Assembly (NCBI RefSeq): GCF_003285015.1
Contig: NZ_QMFB01000001.1
Coordinates: forward strand, 124,001 to 188,000
Direction: 5' to 3'
Origin: Paenibacillus contaminans
GTDB taxonomy: Bacteria > Bacillota > Bacilli > Paenibacillales > NBRC-103111
DNA: 64,000 bases
Positions within the stretch are counted from its first letter, which is position 1, and every line of letters starts with the position of its first letter. A program made the position numbers and the translations under genes. Shown here one piece after another: positions 1 to 9,388 of this stretch. Under the pieces are notes generated by a model, which was given only the letters and a program-made list of their open reading frames with translations, made no database searches and was not told the DNA's origin.

Positions 1-1
1 T

Positions 2-1417
2 TCCTACCAGCTTTTATCGAAGCCTTCGGGCTCCGGAAGATCGGGAGATCTCGATCATAAGGCGAATGCGCGGAAGCTGGAGGCGACCCTCGAAAGCTTC
101 GGCGTTCGCGCGAAGGTGCTGGAGGTCGTACACGGACCCTCCGTTACTCGTTATGAAGTGCAGCCCGATGTCGGCGTGAAGGTCAGCAGAATCGTCAGTT
201 TGACCGATGACATCGCACTTGCTTTGGCTGCCAAAGACATCCGGATGGAGGCGCCGATTCCCGGTAAATCCGCAATCGGCATCGAGGTGCCGAATTCGGA
301 GGTTTCCGTCGTTACCTTACGCGAGGTTATGGAGTCCAGCGCTTTTCACGACGCCGCTTCGAAGCTGTCCGTGACGCTTGGCCGCGACATTGCGGGGCAG
401 CCGATTGTCGGCAACCTTGCGAGGATGCCTCACATGCTTGTCGCCGGCGCGACCGGCTCGGGGAAATCGGTGTGCATCAACGGCATCATAACGAGCATTC
501 TGTACAAAGCCAAGCCGGATGAAGTGAAATTTTTGATGATCGATCCGAAGATGGTCGAGCTTAACGTATATAACGGGATTCCGCATTTATTGGCGCCTGT
601 CGTTACCGATCCGCGAAGAGCCTCGCTAGCGCTTAAGAAGGTTGTCGTCGAGATGGAAAAAAGATACGAGCTGTTTTCCAAAAGCGGCACGCGCAACATT
701 GAAGGCTATAACGCCATGCTTACGGATCCGGGCAACCCGAATCCTGGCGATCCGCTGCCGTTCATCGTCGTCATCGTGGACGAGCTTGCCGATCTGATGA
801 TGGTAGCGGCAGGAGACGTCGAAGATGCGATATGCCGGCTGGCGCAAATGGCGAGGGCGGCGGGGATCCATTTGATCATTGCTACGCAGCGTCCTTCGGT
901 CGATGTCATCACTGGCGTTATCAAGGCGAATATTCCTTCGCGTATCGCGTTCGGCGTGTCTTCACAGGTCGACTCCCGTACGATTCTGGATATGGTCGGA
1001 GCCGAAAAGCTGCTGGGACGCGGAGACATGCTCTACCTTCCGGTGGGCGCTTCGAAGCCGGTTCGCGTTCAAGGGGCGTTTTTATCCGATCAGGAAGTCG
1101 AATCAGTCGTCACTTTTGTCCGCAACCAGGAGCAGGCTAATTATCAAGAGGAAATGGTGCCGCAGCTCGAAGAGCAGACGGAACAGGAGAACCTGTTCGA
1201 GGACGAGCTTTACGACCAGGCGGTTCAAATCGTACTGGAAGGGAAGCAGGCATCCGTATCGCTCCTGCAGCGGCGCATGCGCGTCGGTTACACGCGTGCG
1301 GCCCGCTTAATCGATACGATGGAAGCCAAGGGGGTTGTCGGGCCTTACGAGGGCAGCAAGCCTCGTGAGGTGCTGATGACGATCGAGCAATTTCACGCCA
1401 TGAAAGCAAGCTCTTAG
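2..1417 (+). CDS. spoIIIE: DNA translocase SpoIIIE/FtsK, 5'-truncated
   Basis: C-terminal 471 residues of a septal DNA-translocating ATPase; the frame is open to the left edge, so the membrane-anchored N-terminus lies outside the window. Visible parts in order are the alpha domain, the RecA-like beta motor with Walker A (GATGSGKS) and Walker B (IVVIVDEL), and a C-terminal gamma winged-helix domain (from about [12 protein letters not shown]) that reads oriented KOPS/SRS sites. The protein pumps chromosomal DNA across the division or sporulation septum. Its place upstream of the ymfF-ymfH-ymfI block matches spoIIIE in Bacillus subtilis, so I prefer SpoIIIE over a second FtsK paralogue such as SftA. 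A strong terminator follows directly. Confidence 0.95.
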   Translation, partial: SYQLLSKPSGSGRSGDLDHKANARKLEATLESFGVRAKVLEVVHGPSVTRYEVQPDVGVKVSRIVSLTDDIALALAAKDIRMEAPIPGKSAIGIEVPNSEVSVVTLREVMESSAFHDAASKLSVTLGRDIAGQPIVGNLARMPHMLVAGATGSGKSVCINGIITSILYKAKPDEVKFLMIDPKMVELNVYNGIPHLLAPVVTDPRRASLALKKVVVEMEKRYELFSKSGTRNIEGYNAMLTDPGNPNPGDPLPFIVVIVDELADLMMVAAGDVEDAICRLAQMARAAGIHLIIATQRPSVDVITGVIKANIPSRIAFGVSSQVDSRTILDMVGAEKLLGRGDMLYLPVGASKPVRVQGAFLSDQEVESVVTFVRNQEQANYQEEMVPQLEEQTEQENLFEDELYDQAVQIVLEGKQASVSLLQRRMRVGYTRAARLIDTMEAKGVVGPYEGSKPREVLMTIEQFHAMKASS

Positions 1418-1441
1418 GCCTGAGAAATAAATTTGCTGCAT

Positions 1442-1500
1442 AAGCGCATTGGATACAAGTCTGCCGACAAGCGGGCCTGTATCTAATGCGCTTTTTATTT
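1442..1500 (+). terminator. Rho-independent terminator after spoIIIE
   Basis: A 15-16 bp stem (AAGCGCATTGGATAC pairing with GTATCTAATGCGCTT, one G-U) encloses a GC-rich loop and is followed by a T-rich run. It ends spoIIIE transcription about 25 bp after the stop codon. Confidence 0.9.
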
Positions 1501-1781
1501 TGGTGCCTGAAAAGCAGCCGAGATTTGCGTCGATGACTTCGCTTCATTTTGAGCGGGTATTGATTGGGGCGGTCCGTTCACGGAAACCTTCAATATCTTT
1601 AAGTGAACTTCAGCCTCCCCGCTATGCAATCGGAGGCATTGCAGGATTCGAGATTTGCGCCACTTTGTGGCGGTTTAACATGTTCGCAAAAGATTGGAAT
1701 AGAACCGGGCGGCCTATCAAATAATAACTTCCATGAATCATTGCACCAAGTACACCAAGATGAGGAAAGGTTGAGTATGCG
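1501..1781. other. Intergenic spacer spoIIIE-sleB
   Basis: Together with the preceding terminator this makes a 364 bp gene-free stretch. It holds a small inverted repeat (GCCTCC at 1613, GGAGGC at 1632) without a T-tract. I found no convincing sigma-A or sigma-G promoter, although sleB would be expected to use a forespore sigma-G promoter here. Confidence 0.5.
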
Positions 1782-2564
1782 ATGAACAAACGGCTTCTCG
1801 TCATTACAGTCGGTCTCGTGGCGGTCCTTCTTGTCGGCATTCAGTTCAAGAATCACAAGCCGGCGCAAGAAACGTTCAGCGAAGCGACAATCAAATACGG
1901 GGCTGAAGGCTCGGACGTTTACGAGCTGCAAGGCCGGCTTAAGCATCTCGGTTTTTATTATGGAAATATCGACGGCGATTTCGGGTACAACACGCTTAAA
2001 TCAGTCAAGTGGTTTCAGTCGGAATTCGGCATGAAGGTCGATGGGATCGTCGGGCCGAAAACAAAGCTTAAGCTGTGGGAAGCGACTCGCAGTTGGAAGC
2101 CTTCGGCGCCGGCGGGCGGCGGAGGCAATGCTGGCAATACCGGTGGCGGAGGCGGAGGCGGCGGTACAAGCAGTGGTGCGGTAATAAAGCCGCCATCCCT
2201 GCAAGGGCTCTCCGAGAATGACTTGAATCTTATGGCGAATGCGGTTTACGGCGAATCGCGCGGCGAGCCTTATATCGGTCAAGTCGCCGTAGCCGCCGTT
2301 ATTTTGAACAGGCTGGAATCGCCCAGCTTCCCGCATACAATTTCGGGCGTCATTTTTCAGCCTGGAGCCTTTACCGCGGTAGCGGACGGGCAAATTTGGC
2401 TGACGCCGAACGAGACGGCCAAAAAAGCCGTGCGCGAAGCGATAAACGGAAACGATCCGACAAACGGATGTATTTATTACTTTAACCCGGAAACCGCGAC
2501 GTCCAAATGGATTTGGACAAGAACGCAAATAAAAACGATCGGCAAACATATATTTTGCAAATAG
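1782..2564 (+). CDS. sleB: Spore cortex-lytic enzyme SleB
   Basis: A 260-residue protein with an N-terminal signal/anchor (about residues 4-22), a PG_binding_1 domain (about 37-100, with repeated GxxDxxxxxLQ.RL..LGFY pattern), a Gly-rich linker (about 110-128) and a C-terminal SleB/CwlJ Hydrolase_2 domain (about 143-260). That last domain includes the YGESRGEPYIGQ catalytic region with its conserved Glu. The family hydrolyses spore-cortex peptidoglycan during germination as a lytic transglycosylase acting on muramic-delta-lactam-containing glycan. In Bacillus sleB is paired with ypeB; no ypeB follows here. The ATG at 1782 has an upstream AGGAAAGG and starts a normal signal peptide. Confidence 0.92.
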   Translation: MNKRLLVITVGLVAVLLVGIQFKNHKPAQETFSEATIKYGAEGSDVYELQGRLKHLGFYYGNIDGDFGYNTLKSVKWFQSEFGMKVDGIVGPKTKLKLWEATRSWKPSAPAGGGGNAGNTGGGGGGGGTSSGAVIKPPSLQGLSENDLNLMANAVYGESRGEPYIGQVAVAAVILNRLESPSFPHTISGVIFQPGAFTAVADGQIWLTPNETAKKAVREAINGNDPTNGCIYYFNPETATSKWIWTRTQIKTIGKHIFCK

Positions 2565-2675
2565 AAGCATCGGCAAAGCCTTGGGGACAATAGTATAAAA
2601 GTAATGGCAGAAGAAGCAACGTTCGAACGACCGGCGAAACGCTTTACGATCATTTTCGTCAGGCCGTCCGTCCGG

Positions 2676-2705
2676 TTGCTTCTTCGCATGACGTAGGAAT
2701 ATAAT
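2676..2705 (+). promoter_or_regulatory. Sigma-A-type promoter for the ymfF operon
   Basis: A TTGCTT -35 (2676-2681) and a perfect TATAAT -10 (2700-2705) are separated by 18 bp, about 80 bp ahead of the ymfF start. It would drive ymfF-ymfH-ymfI and perhaps more of the ymf block. Confidence 0.6.
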
Positions 2706-2785
2706 GGGATAAGCGGCATTCACAGCTTGCAATAGTCGACACGAAAGCTGTTTTTGCCAAATGAATCGAGGCGGAAGGGAGTTCG

Positions 2786-4072
2786 ATGCAATTGATGAAT
2801 GCGTCATTCGAACGTACGACGATTGGAAACATCCGGCTGCATGTGCTGCCGTCGGAGCAGTTTAAAACGTATGCCGTCTCCGTATACATAGGAACGCCTT
2901 TGTCGGAACAAACGGTAACGCCCGTAGCGCTTGCTCCGTTCGTGCTGCGGAGGGGAACGGCGTCGCTGCCGGAAACGAAGCAGTTCCGCGAACGGCTGGA
3001 CGATTTGTACGGAGCGGGATTCGGCTTTGATATTTATAAACGCGGCGATTACCAAATCGTCCAATTCCGCATGGATATCGTCGAAGACCGGTACGTGCAA
3101 GAGGAGCGTACGCTGCTGGCCCAAGCATTGTCATTTATCGGGGAAGCGATTACGAATCCGCTGCTGGAGGACGGCGCGTTCAGCGCCAAATATGTGGAAG
3201 CCGAGAAAAATACGGTTCAGAAGAAGCTGGAAGCGATCGTGAACGACAAAGCTTCTTATGCGGCAGAACGCTGTATTCAGGAAATGTGCAAAAGCGAGCC
3301 TTATCGGCTTCATCCGCTCGGACAAATCGAATCGCTTGAAGCGATCACGCCAAAATCGCTTTACGAATCTTATCGGAACTGGCTTCAAACCTCGCCGATC
3401 GACTTATATGTAGTCGGCAATACGACGCTGGCCGAAGTCGAGGGCATCGTCAGGTCGCAATTCCGCGGCGCAGGCGGTCAAGCGTCGGGGTATTTGATGG
3501 AAACCAAACAGCCGACCGTCGAGAAGGTCAAAACGGTTGTGGAAAAACTCGACGTCAATCAAGGCAAGCTGAATATGGGGTTGCGCACCAAGGCCACTTA
3601 TGCCGGAGACGATTATGCGGCCGCACTTATGTATAACGGCGTTTTGGGCGGATATCCGCATTCTAAGCTTTTCATTAACGTTCGGGAGAAAGAAAGCCTT
3701 GCTTATTATGCTTCATCCCGTTTGGACGGACATAAGGGAATACTGACGATTCAATCCGGCATCGAGATCGCCAATTACGAGAAGGCCGTAGACATCATTC
3801 GCAAACAGCTTTCCGCGATGGAGGAAGGCGAAATTACCGATACGGAGATGACGCAAACGAAGGCGATGATCGCCAACCAGCTAAGGCAAATTCAAGATTC
3901 CGCTTACGAAACGATCGCTTTCGATTTCAACAGCGTGTTATCCGGTCGGCAGCGTTCCGTACAAGGGCTGATCGACGATGTGCAGCGTATCGGCACGTCG
4001 GATATTCGCCGCATCGCGGATCAAGTAAAGCTCGATACGATCTATTTCCTGCGGGACTTGAAAGGGGAGTAG
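2786..4072 (+). CDS. ymfF: M16-family peptidase-like protein YmfF (no zinc motif)
   Basis: A 428-residue protein with the two-lobed M16 (insulinase/processing peptidase) fold. Where active members carry HxxEH, this one reads VLRRGTASLPETKQF, so the zinc-binding motif is absent, as is usual for YmfF. Its immediate neighbour YmfH retains the motif, so the pair probably forms a heterodimer with one catalytic and one non-catalytic half, like other bacterial M16B pairs. The substrate is unknown. It starts at ATG 2786 behind AAGGGAG and is separated from ymfH by only 6 bp. Confidence 0.88.
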   Translation: MQLMNASFERTTIGNIRLHVLPSEQFKTYAVSVYIGTPLSEQTVTPVALAPFVLRRGTASLPETKQFRERLDDLYGAGFGFDIYKRGDYQIVQFRMDIVEDRYVQEERTLLAQALSFIGEAITNPLLEDGAFSAKYVEAEKNTVQKKLEAIVNDKASYAAERCIQEMCKSEPYRLHPLGQIESLEAITPKSLYESYRNWLQTSPIDLYVVGNTTLAEVEGIVRSQFRGAGGQASGYLMETKQPTVEKVKTVVEKLDVNQGKLNMGLRTKATYAGDDYAAALMYNGVLGGYPHSKLFINVREKESLAYYASSRLDGHKGILTIQSGIEIANYEKAVDIIRKQLSAMEEGEITDTEMTQTKAMIANQLRQIQDSAYETIAFDFNSVLSGRQRSVQGLIDDVQRIGTSDIRRIADQVKLDTIYFLRDLKGE

Positions 4073-4078
4073 CAGCCG

Positions 4079-5371
4079 ATGAACGTCATCCGCTATGAGC
4101 ATGTGAACGAAACGGTTTACCACGAGAAGCTGGACAACGGACTCGATGTTTACGTGCTGCCAAAAAAAGGCTTCCACAAAACGTTCGCGACGTTTTCTAC
4201 GAAATACGGCTCGATCGACAATCATTTTCAGGTCGAAGGCAAGCAAGAAGTGCAAGTGCCTGACGGCATCGCGCACTTCCTGGAGCATAAAATGTTTGAG
4301 GAGCCGACCGGCGATATTTTCGCAACATTCGCCTCTTACGGCGCTTCCGCCAATGCGTTTACAAGCTTCGACCGCACCGTATATTTGTTCTCGGCTACGG
4401 ATCATGTGATGGAAAGCTTGGAAACGCTCCTGAATTTCGTGCAGAATCCGTACTTTACGGACGAGAACGTCGAGAAGGAGAAAGGCATCATCGGGCAAGA
4501 AATCAACATGTACAAGGATCATCCCGATTGGCGTTCCTATTTCGGACTGATCGAAGCGATGTACAGCGCGCATCCCGTACGGATCGACATTGCGGGAACG
4601 ATCGAATCGATTTCCCAAATAACGAAAGAAATGCTGTACGAGTGCTACCATACGTTCTATCATCCGACCAATATGAGCGTTTTCGTAGTCGGCGGGGTGG
4701 ATGCGGAGGAAGTGATCGACCGCGTTCGCCGGAATCAGGCGGCCAAGACGTTCGAGCCGCAAGGCGAAATCAAACGGATTTTTCAGCCCGAGCCGGACTC
4801 CGTCCACAATCCCCAAAAAGTTACCAGGCTGCCGGTATCCCAGCCCAAATGCTTGTTCGGCTTCAAGGAAGCGCATGACCCGATAGAAGGACAGGCGCTT
4901 CTGGAGAAGGAATGCGCTTCGAAGCTGATGATGGATATTTTGTTCAGCCCTACGTCGGCGATCTACCAGACTTTGTATGACGAGAAGCTTATTTCGGACA
5001 ATTTCGGCGCCGATTTCAATTGTACGCCGGGGTATACGTTCTCGGTAATCGGAGGCGATACGCGCGACCCCGAGCTGTTGCTGGAGCGCATCAAGCAGCT
5101 TGTAAACGATGAGCTGGAACGCGGCATCGGCGAGAAAGATTTCGAGCGGAGCCGCAATAAAAAAATAGGCGGGTTTCTGCGCATGCTGAACTCGCCGGAA
5201 TCGATCGCAAGGTTATATACCGATTATCGCTTTAAAGGAGCCGATGCGTTCGACATGCTGACCATATACCGGAATATGTCGCTGGAAGAAGTGAACACGA
5301 GGCTTCATGAACACTTTAACTGGGAGCAGCTCGCCGTTTCGATCGTCGCTGATCCGAAGGAAGCGTCATGA
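4079..5371 (+). CDS. ymfH: M16-family zinc metallopeptidase YmfH
   Basis: A 430-residue M16B peptidase. The active site is HFLEH (HxxEH) near residue 64, with the downstream Glu in the VEKEKGIIGQEINM helix. The N-terminal half binds zinc and the C-terminal half is the non-catalytic repeat. It is the catalytic partner of YmfF, which lacks these residues. The start at ATG 4079 has AAAGGGGAG upstream, inside the end of ymfF. The stop overlaps the start of the SDR gene in an ATGA arrangement, which indicates translational coupling. Confidence 0.92.
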   Translation: MNVIRYEHVNETVYHEKLDNGLDVYVLPKKGFHKTFATFSTKYGSIDNHFQVEGKQEVQVPDGIAHFLEHKMFEEPTGDIFATFASYGASANAFTSFDRTVYLFSATDHVMESLETLLNFVQNPYFTDENVEKEKGIIGQEINMYKDHPDWRSYFGLIEAMYSAHPVRIDIAGTIESISQITKEMLYECYHTFYHPTNMSVFVVGGVDAEEVIDRVRRNQAAKTFEPQGEIKRIFQPEPDSVHNPQKVTRLPVSQPKCLFGFKEAHDPIEGQALLEKECASKLMMDILFSPTSAIYQTLYDEKLISDNFGADFNCTPGYTFSVIGGDTRDPELLLERIKQLVNDELERGIGEKDFERSRNKKIGGFLRMLNSPESIARLYTDYRFKGADAFDMLTIYRNMSLEEVNTRLHEHFNWEQLAVSIVADPKEAS

Positions 5372-6123
5372 ATCGGGCGATCAACGAATATACCGTTTTA
5401 GTCACCGGGGCGAGCCGCGGCATAGGAGCCGCAGTTGCCGAACGGTTTGCCTCCGTCGGCGTAGGGATGAACATCATCCTGCATTACCGACAAGCGCATG
5501 AAGCGGTGAATGAGGTTGCCCGCCGCTGCCTGGAAAAAGGCGCGAGGGTGCTGACGGTATCCGCAGACCTCCGATCGAAGGAGCAGATCGAGCGAATGAA
5601 AGAGAAGCTCGATCTTCACGGGCTGCAGCCCGACGTCCTGGTCAACAATGCCGGCATTTCGCATTACGGCTTGCTCTCGGACGTTTCGGAGACGGATTGG
5701 GACGAAATCATGAGCGTAAACGTGAAGGGCACGTTCTTGTGCACGCAGACGTTCATGCCGGCGATGATCGAACGCAAGTTCGGACGAATCATCAATGTTT
5801 CGTCCATCTGGGGATTGACAGGCGCCTCCTGCGAGGTTGTTTATTCGACCGCGAAGGGCGGAATCAACGCCTTCACCAAAGCGCTGGCCAAGGAGCTGGC
5901 GCCGTCGGGCGTTACCGTTAATGCGGTAGCTCCCGGCGCCGTCGATACGGAAATGATGAGCGGCTTCAACGCCGAGGAGAAAAAAGCGATCGAAGAAGGC
6001 ATCCCTGTCGGCCGCTTCGCCGTTCCGGAGGAAATCGCATCGCTCGTTTATTTTCTCGCGCTTCCGGAATCGAGCTACATAACCGGACAAATTATAAGCC
6101 CCAACGGGGGATGGCATACTTAG
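5368..6123 (+). CDS. ymfI: SDR-family oxidoreductase YmfI (FabG-like)
   Basis: A 251-residue classical short-chain dehydrogenase/reductase. Visible motifs are TGASRGIGAAVA (NAD(P)-binding Gly motif, near residue 13), NNAG (near residue 93), a Ser in INVSSIWG and the catalytic YSTAK. The C-terminus, ITGQIISPNGGW, resembles FabG-type 3-oxoacyl-ACP reductases. The true substrate of YmfI is not established, so I keep the family-level call. It is coupled to ymfH through a 4-base overlap. Confidence 0.88.
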   Translation: MNRAINEYTVLVTGASRGIGAAVAERFASVGVGMNIILHYRQAHEAVNEVARRCLEKGARVLTVSADLRSKEQIERMKEKLDLHGLQPDVLVNNAGISHYGLLSDVSETDWDEIMSVNVKGTFLCTQTFMPAMIERKFGRIINVSSIWGLTGASCEVVYSTAKGGINAFTKALAKELAPSGVTVNAVAPGAVDTEMMSGFNAEEKKAIEEGIPVGRFAVPEEIASLVYFLALPESSYITGQIISPNGGWHT

Positions 6124-6236
6124 ACGGAATCAGCGTTCCCTTACACCTTGAGCGATTCGGACGGATGCATAGACCGCCCTCATTTTGCGCATAGTACAAC
6201 TGTTCATCCGAAATCCATCTCAAGGGAGGAATTAAC

Positions 6237-6491
6237 GTGGTTACCGTTCTTAAATCGTTTGACAAATGGAAACAATTTTTGGGCGAACGCGTCAATATGG
6301 CCGAGCATGCCGGCATGAGCGAAGAGACGGTTGCGAAGCTTGCTTATCAGATCGGTGAATTTCTTGCCGATAAAATCGACCCGGAAAACAAAGAAGAACG
6401 CATCTTGAAGGATTTGTGGGATGCCGGAGACGATCAAGAGCAAAAAGTGCTCGCCCGCTTAATGGTCAAAATGGTCGCGAAGGAAGCCTAA
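6237..6491 (+). CDS. ymfJ: DUF3243 family protein YmfJ
   Basis: An 84-residue acidic, helical protein beginning with GTG behind GGGAGGAA. It matches the short DUF3243 (YmfJ) family by sequence pattern (WKQFLGERV, GMSEETVAKLAYQIGEFLADKIDPENKEER) and by its place after ymfI. No enzymatic motif or membrane segment is visible. The function of the family is unknown. Confidence 0.85.
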   Translation: MVTVLKSFDKWKQFLGERVNMAEHAGMSEETVAKLAYQIGEFLADKIDPENKEERILKDLWDAGDDQEQKVLARLMVKMVAKEA

Positions 6492-6597
6492 CTGGAAATA
6501 AACTCCTTTGCACGCGTACGAAGGAACCCATGCGAGGAGTCCGGCGACTGTCGAGAACCCGGCACTCCGCGAATAACGGTCTTCCTGTGTTTCGGAC

Positions 6598-6630
6598 AAA
6601 GCCTCCTTTGGCAGGAGGCTTTTGTTTTTG
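6598..6630 (+). terminator. Terminator after ymfJ
   Basis: AAGCCTCC pairs with GGAGGCTT around a short TTTGGCA loop and is followed by TTGTTTTT. Confidence 0.85.
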
Positions 6631-6650
6631 CTCTCAAAATTTCTTATACT
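6622..6650 (+). promoter_or_regulatory. Possible sigma-A promoter of the lipoprotein gene
   Basis: TTGTTT (6622-6627) and TATACT (6645-6650) are 17 bp apart and sit directly on the T-tract of the ymfJ terminator. The -10 is good; the -35 is weak. Confidence 0.4.
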
Positions 6651-6697
6651 GGTAGGAGTGATTGCACGTTCTGACATAAAGGAGATTGGATAGTCGG

Positions 6698-7549
6698 ATG
6701 AAGATTTGGATATTGCGTTTGTTTTCGGTTATGATGGTTGCATTGGTTATGTCGGGCTGCGGGCATCAGCTGCCTGTCGCTTCGGAAGAGCTGCTCAAAC
6801 AAAAAAAATCGGTGCTAGTCGTTACGTCCCCCGATTTGCCTGCGGGTCTGGACCAGAAGCTCGGTGCGGCGCTTAACGAATGGCGGTCGGCGGATAAGCT
6901 CGCTTGGAAGTGGCTGCCGCAGAAAACCGCGCTGGATGATGAAGCTTTGAATTCGATTCGCGAAACGGCATACGATCAAGTGATCGTGATCGGGAGCGCT
7001 TTGTTTGCCGATGCGATGAAAGCCGCCGCGGAATTCCCGAATGTCAAGTGGTCGCTGTACCAGCAATCGCCGGAAAGGAGCCCTGCTCCTATTCAGCCGC
7101 TCGACAATACGGCGGTGTGGCAAGCCGATGCCGGAACTTATACTATATTATGGAACGATTGGGTCAAACAGCAAAAGCTTGCGGGCGCTCCGATCATTTG
7201 GATCACGACAACAGGCAATCAGGTGCCGGCAACGTGGGCGCCGTCGGAGGAAGCGGAGCAAATCGTCATGTACGATCCGGAAAATCCGGAGCAATGGTTT
7301 CAGCAGCTTACTTTCCAGGCTAAGCAAATCAATGCCAAATGGATCGTGCTGTACACGCCGGAGGCTTCTGCCGAGCTTACGAAAATCCGCTCGCTGCGCA
7401 TTCCTTTTCTCGATATGACCGCATCGGTCAACTATAGTCTGAATTGGGATCCGATTTTAAACGGGATTCGCGAAAACGTCAAAACCGATTCTTGGAAGCA
7501 GGGACTATATACCTATTCCGAGAATGAGGCAACCGCCCAAATGAAATAA
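6698..7549 (+). CDS. Predicted lipoprotein, BMP/Med-like (weak)
   Basis: A 283-residue protein with a lipoprotein signal peptide ending in the lipobox VMSGC, so it is probably anchored on the outer face of the membrane. The remainder alternates beta-alpha segments (SVLVVTSPDLP, YDQVIVIGSALFADAM, WIVLYTPEAS) in a pattern reminiscent of the periplasmic-binding/BMP fold. B. subtilis Med, a BMP-type lipoprotein, is the nearest thing I can name, but the similarity is loose. ATG 6698 is preferred over TTG 6686 because AAAGGAG (6678-6684) would abut the TTG. It lies alone between ymfJ and ymfK. Confidence 0.65.
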   Translation: MKIWILRLFSVMMVALVMSGCGHQLPVASEELLKQKKSVLVVTSPDLPAGLDQKLGAALNEWRSADKLAWKWLPQKTALDDEALNSIRETAYDQVIVIGSALFADAMKAAAEFPNVKWSLYQQSPERSPAPIQPLDNTAVWQADAGTYTILWNDWVKQQKLAGAPIIWITTTGNQVPATWAPSEEAEQIVMYDPENPEQWFQQLTFQAKQINAKWIVLYTPEASAELTKIRSLRIPFLDMTASVNYSLNWDPILNGIRENVKTDSWKQGLYTYSENEATAQMK

Positions 7550-7643
7550 TTTTAAAGGCGATGAAGGAAAAGCGCGAAAATTGTAGAATTTACTTCTGAA
7601 TGAAACAACAGACGCGAGCAAGAAGAATAGGATGTGGCTCAGA

Positions 7644-8408
7644 ATGGAAATGAAGCAATGGTACATGGAATACCGGATTCATAAAAACCGTCCCGGTTTG
7701 CTTGGCGATATCGCCTCCCTTATGGGGATGCTGGAAATCAACATTATGACGATCAACGGGGTTGAAGATAAAACCCGCGGCATGCTTTTGCAAACAAGCG
7801 ATGAAGAAAAAATTGAAATATTGGGTAAACTATTGAAAAAAGTGGATAATATTACAGTAACGAAATTTCGCGAGCCCAAGCTTGTGGACATTTTGGCCGT
7901 AAGGCACGGCCGTTACATTGAAAGAGACTCCGACGACCGTAAAACGTTTCGTTTTACCCGCGACGAGCTTGGACTTTTGGTCGATTTCCTCGGCGAAATC
8001 TTCAAGAAGGAAGGCAATCAGCTGATCGGTTTGCGCGGGATGCCGCGGGTCGGAAAGACCGAATCGATCATAGCCGGCAGCGTGTGCTCGAACAAACGGT
8101 GGACGTTCGTATCGTCGACGCTTCTGAGGCAAACCGTTCGCAGTCAACTGTCGGAAGACGAAATGAATCCGAACAATGTTTTTATTATTGACGGTATCGT
8201 TTCGACGATACGCTCCAATGAGAAGCATTACTCGCTCCTGCAGGAAATCATGGCGATGCCTTCGACCAAGGTGGTGGAGCATCCGGACATTTTCGTACGG
8301 GATTCGGAATATGACTATAACGATTTCAATTACATCGTAGAGCTTCGCAACACGCCGGACGAAGAGATTTCGTATGAGAGCTTTACGGCCAATTACGACG
8401 GCTTCTAA
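7644..8408 (+). CDS. ymfK: DUF3388 protein YmfK: ACT domain plus P-loop
   Basis: About 254 residues. The N-terminus (roughly 1-70: WYMEYRIHKNRPGLLGDIAS and following) reads as an ACT-type regulatory domain. The centre carries a Walker-A-like GMPRVGKTES (about 135-144) and a hydrophobic strand ending in acidic residue (NVFIIDGIV) that could be Walker B. This agrees with the YmfK/DUF3388 family, whose role is unknown. The start could be 7632, 7644 or 7650; 7644 is favoured by an AGGATG about 9 bp upstream and by the family N-terminus. It lies between the lipoprotein and rodZ, as in the B. subtilis ymf block. Confidence 0.85.
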   Translation: MEMKQWYMEYRIHKNRPGLLGDIASLMGMLEINIMTINGVEDKTRGMLLQTSDEEKIEILGKLLKKVDNITVTKFREPKLVDILAVRHGRYIERDSDDRKTFRFTRDELGLLVDFLGEIFKKEGNQLIGLRGMPRVGKTESIIAGSVCSNKRWTFVSSTLLRQTVRSQLSEDEMNPNNVFIIDGIVSTIRSNEKHYSLLQEIMAMPSTKVVEHPDIFVRDSEYDYNDFNYIVELRNTPDEEISYESFTANYDGF

Positions 8409-8452
8409 GTGGTAAAATTGAACTATATTTTTGCTAATACGGGGGTGAGCAC

Positions 8453-9313
8453 GTGTTCGAACTGGGTCAGCTTCTGCGCAAAGCACGCTTGGAGAAAGGC
8501 ATTTCTCTTGAAGATTTGCAGGAAGTCACAAAAATTCGCAAGCGTTATTTGGAAGCGATTGAAGAAGGCAACTTCAAAGTATTACCCGGCACATTTTATA
8601 TCCGCGCCTTTATCAAAAGTTACGCGGAGGCGGTAGGCCTCGATCCGAACGAAGTGCTGCGTCTGTATCGCAATGTTATTCCCGCTGCCGAGCCCGAGCA
8701 AAAAGCGGAGCCAGTCAGACGTAAGCGGAGCGATTCGAAAAATTCGGAGAAGTGGAGCAAACGGTTGACCGGCATCATGTTATGGTCGTTTGTTCTGCTT
8801 ATTGTCGGTATCCTGTATTATTTCATCAGTGCGAGTGCGAAGTCGGATGACGATAAGAACGTTACCCAGAGCCAATCCAACGAGCATCTAACGGATCGCA
8901 AAATGTCCGAGGTAAGCGCGGCGCCTACGCCTTCCGCTTCGCCTGACGTGCAGAAACAAGAGCCGGAGCCGAGCAAGGCGCCGGTCGAAACGGACAAGCC
9001 CGACGTCAAGCTCACCAAGAGCGAAGGCGGCAGGGATTATTATCTCGTATCAAAGGCCAGCAAAATTATCGTGGAAGTGACCGTTCTAAGAGACAAGTGC
9101 TGGGTCGGCATCGACAAAACGGGAGAAGAGGCGCAAAAGAAAACCGTATTTTCCGAGAGCTTGGCTTCGGGCCAAACCCAGAAGTGGGAACTCGATCCTA
9201 CCATAGCGCTTACGCTTGGCGCTGCAAGCGCCGTCGAATTGAAAATAAACGGGACGGTCATTCCGATCGGCGAGAAGGAATCCGTCAAGCGTTATCAGTT
9301 CGACCTGTCTTAA
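8453..9313 (+). CDS. rodZ: RodZ-like cytoskeletal/HTH membrane protein (YmfM)
   Basis: A 286-residue protein. Residues 3-70 are a cro/XRE-like HTH (ELGQLLRKARLEKGISLEDL), followed by a basic juxtamembrane stretch, one transmembrane helix (about 106-126), a Pro/Ser/Glu-rich linker and a C-terminal DUF4115 beta domain (about 195-286). This is the RodZ layout, which connects MreB filaments to the elongation machinery. It starts at GTG 8453 behind a G-rich SD (GGGGGTGAG). Confidence 0.9.
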   Translation: MFELGQLLRKARLEKGISLEDLQEVTKIRKRYLEAIEEGNFKVLPGTFYIRAFIKSYAEAVGLDPNEVLRLYRNVIPAAEPEQKAEPVRRKRSDSKNSEKWSKRLTGIMLWSFVLLIVGILYYFISASAKSDDDKNVTQSQSNEHLTDRKMSEVSAAPTPSASPDVQKQEPEPSKAPVETDKPDVKLTKSEGGRDYYLVSKASKIIVEVTVLRDKCWVGIDKTGEEAQKKTVFSESLASGQTQKWELDPTIALTLGAASAVELKINGTVIPIGEKESVKRYQFDLS

Positions 9314-9388
9314 ATGAATAATGATACGTTCAGCAGCAGATCCTAACCGTGTAACTCCACTTTTTATCCAAAAGCGAGGTTAGGTAGG

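Noticed and set aside
3938..4876. Antisense frame of 312 codons over ymfH
   Set aside because: The opposite strand encodes a clear M16 peptidase; the antisense product is low-complexity and unlike any family.
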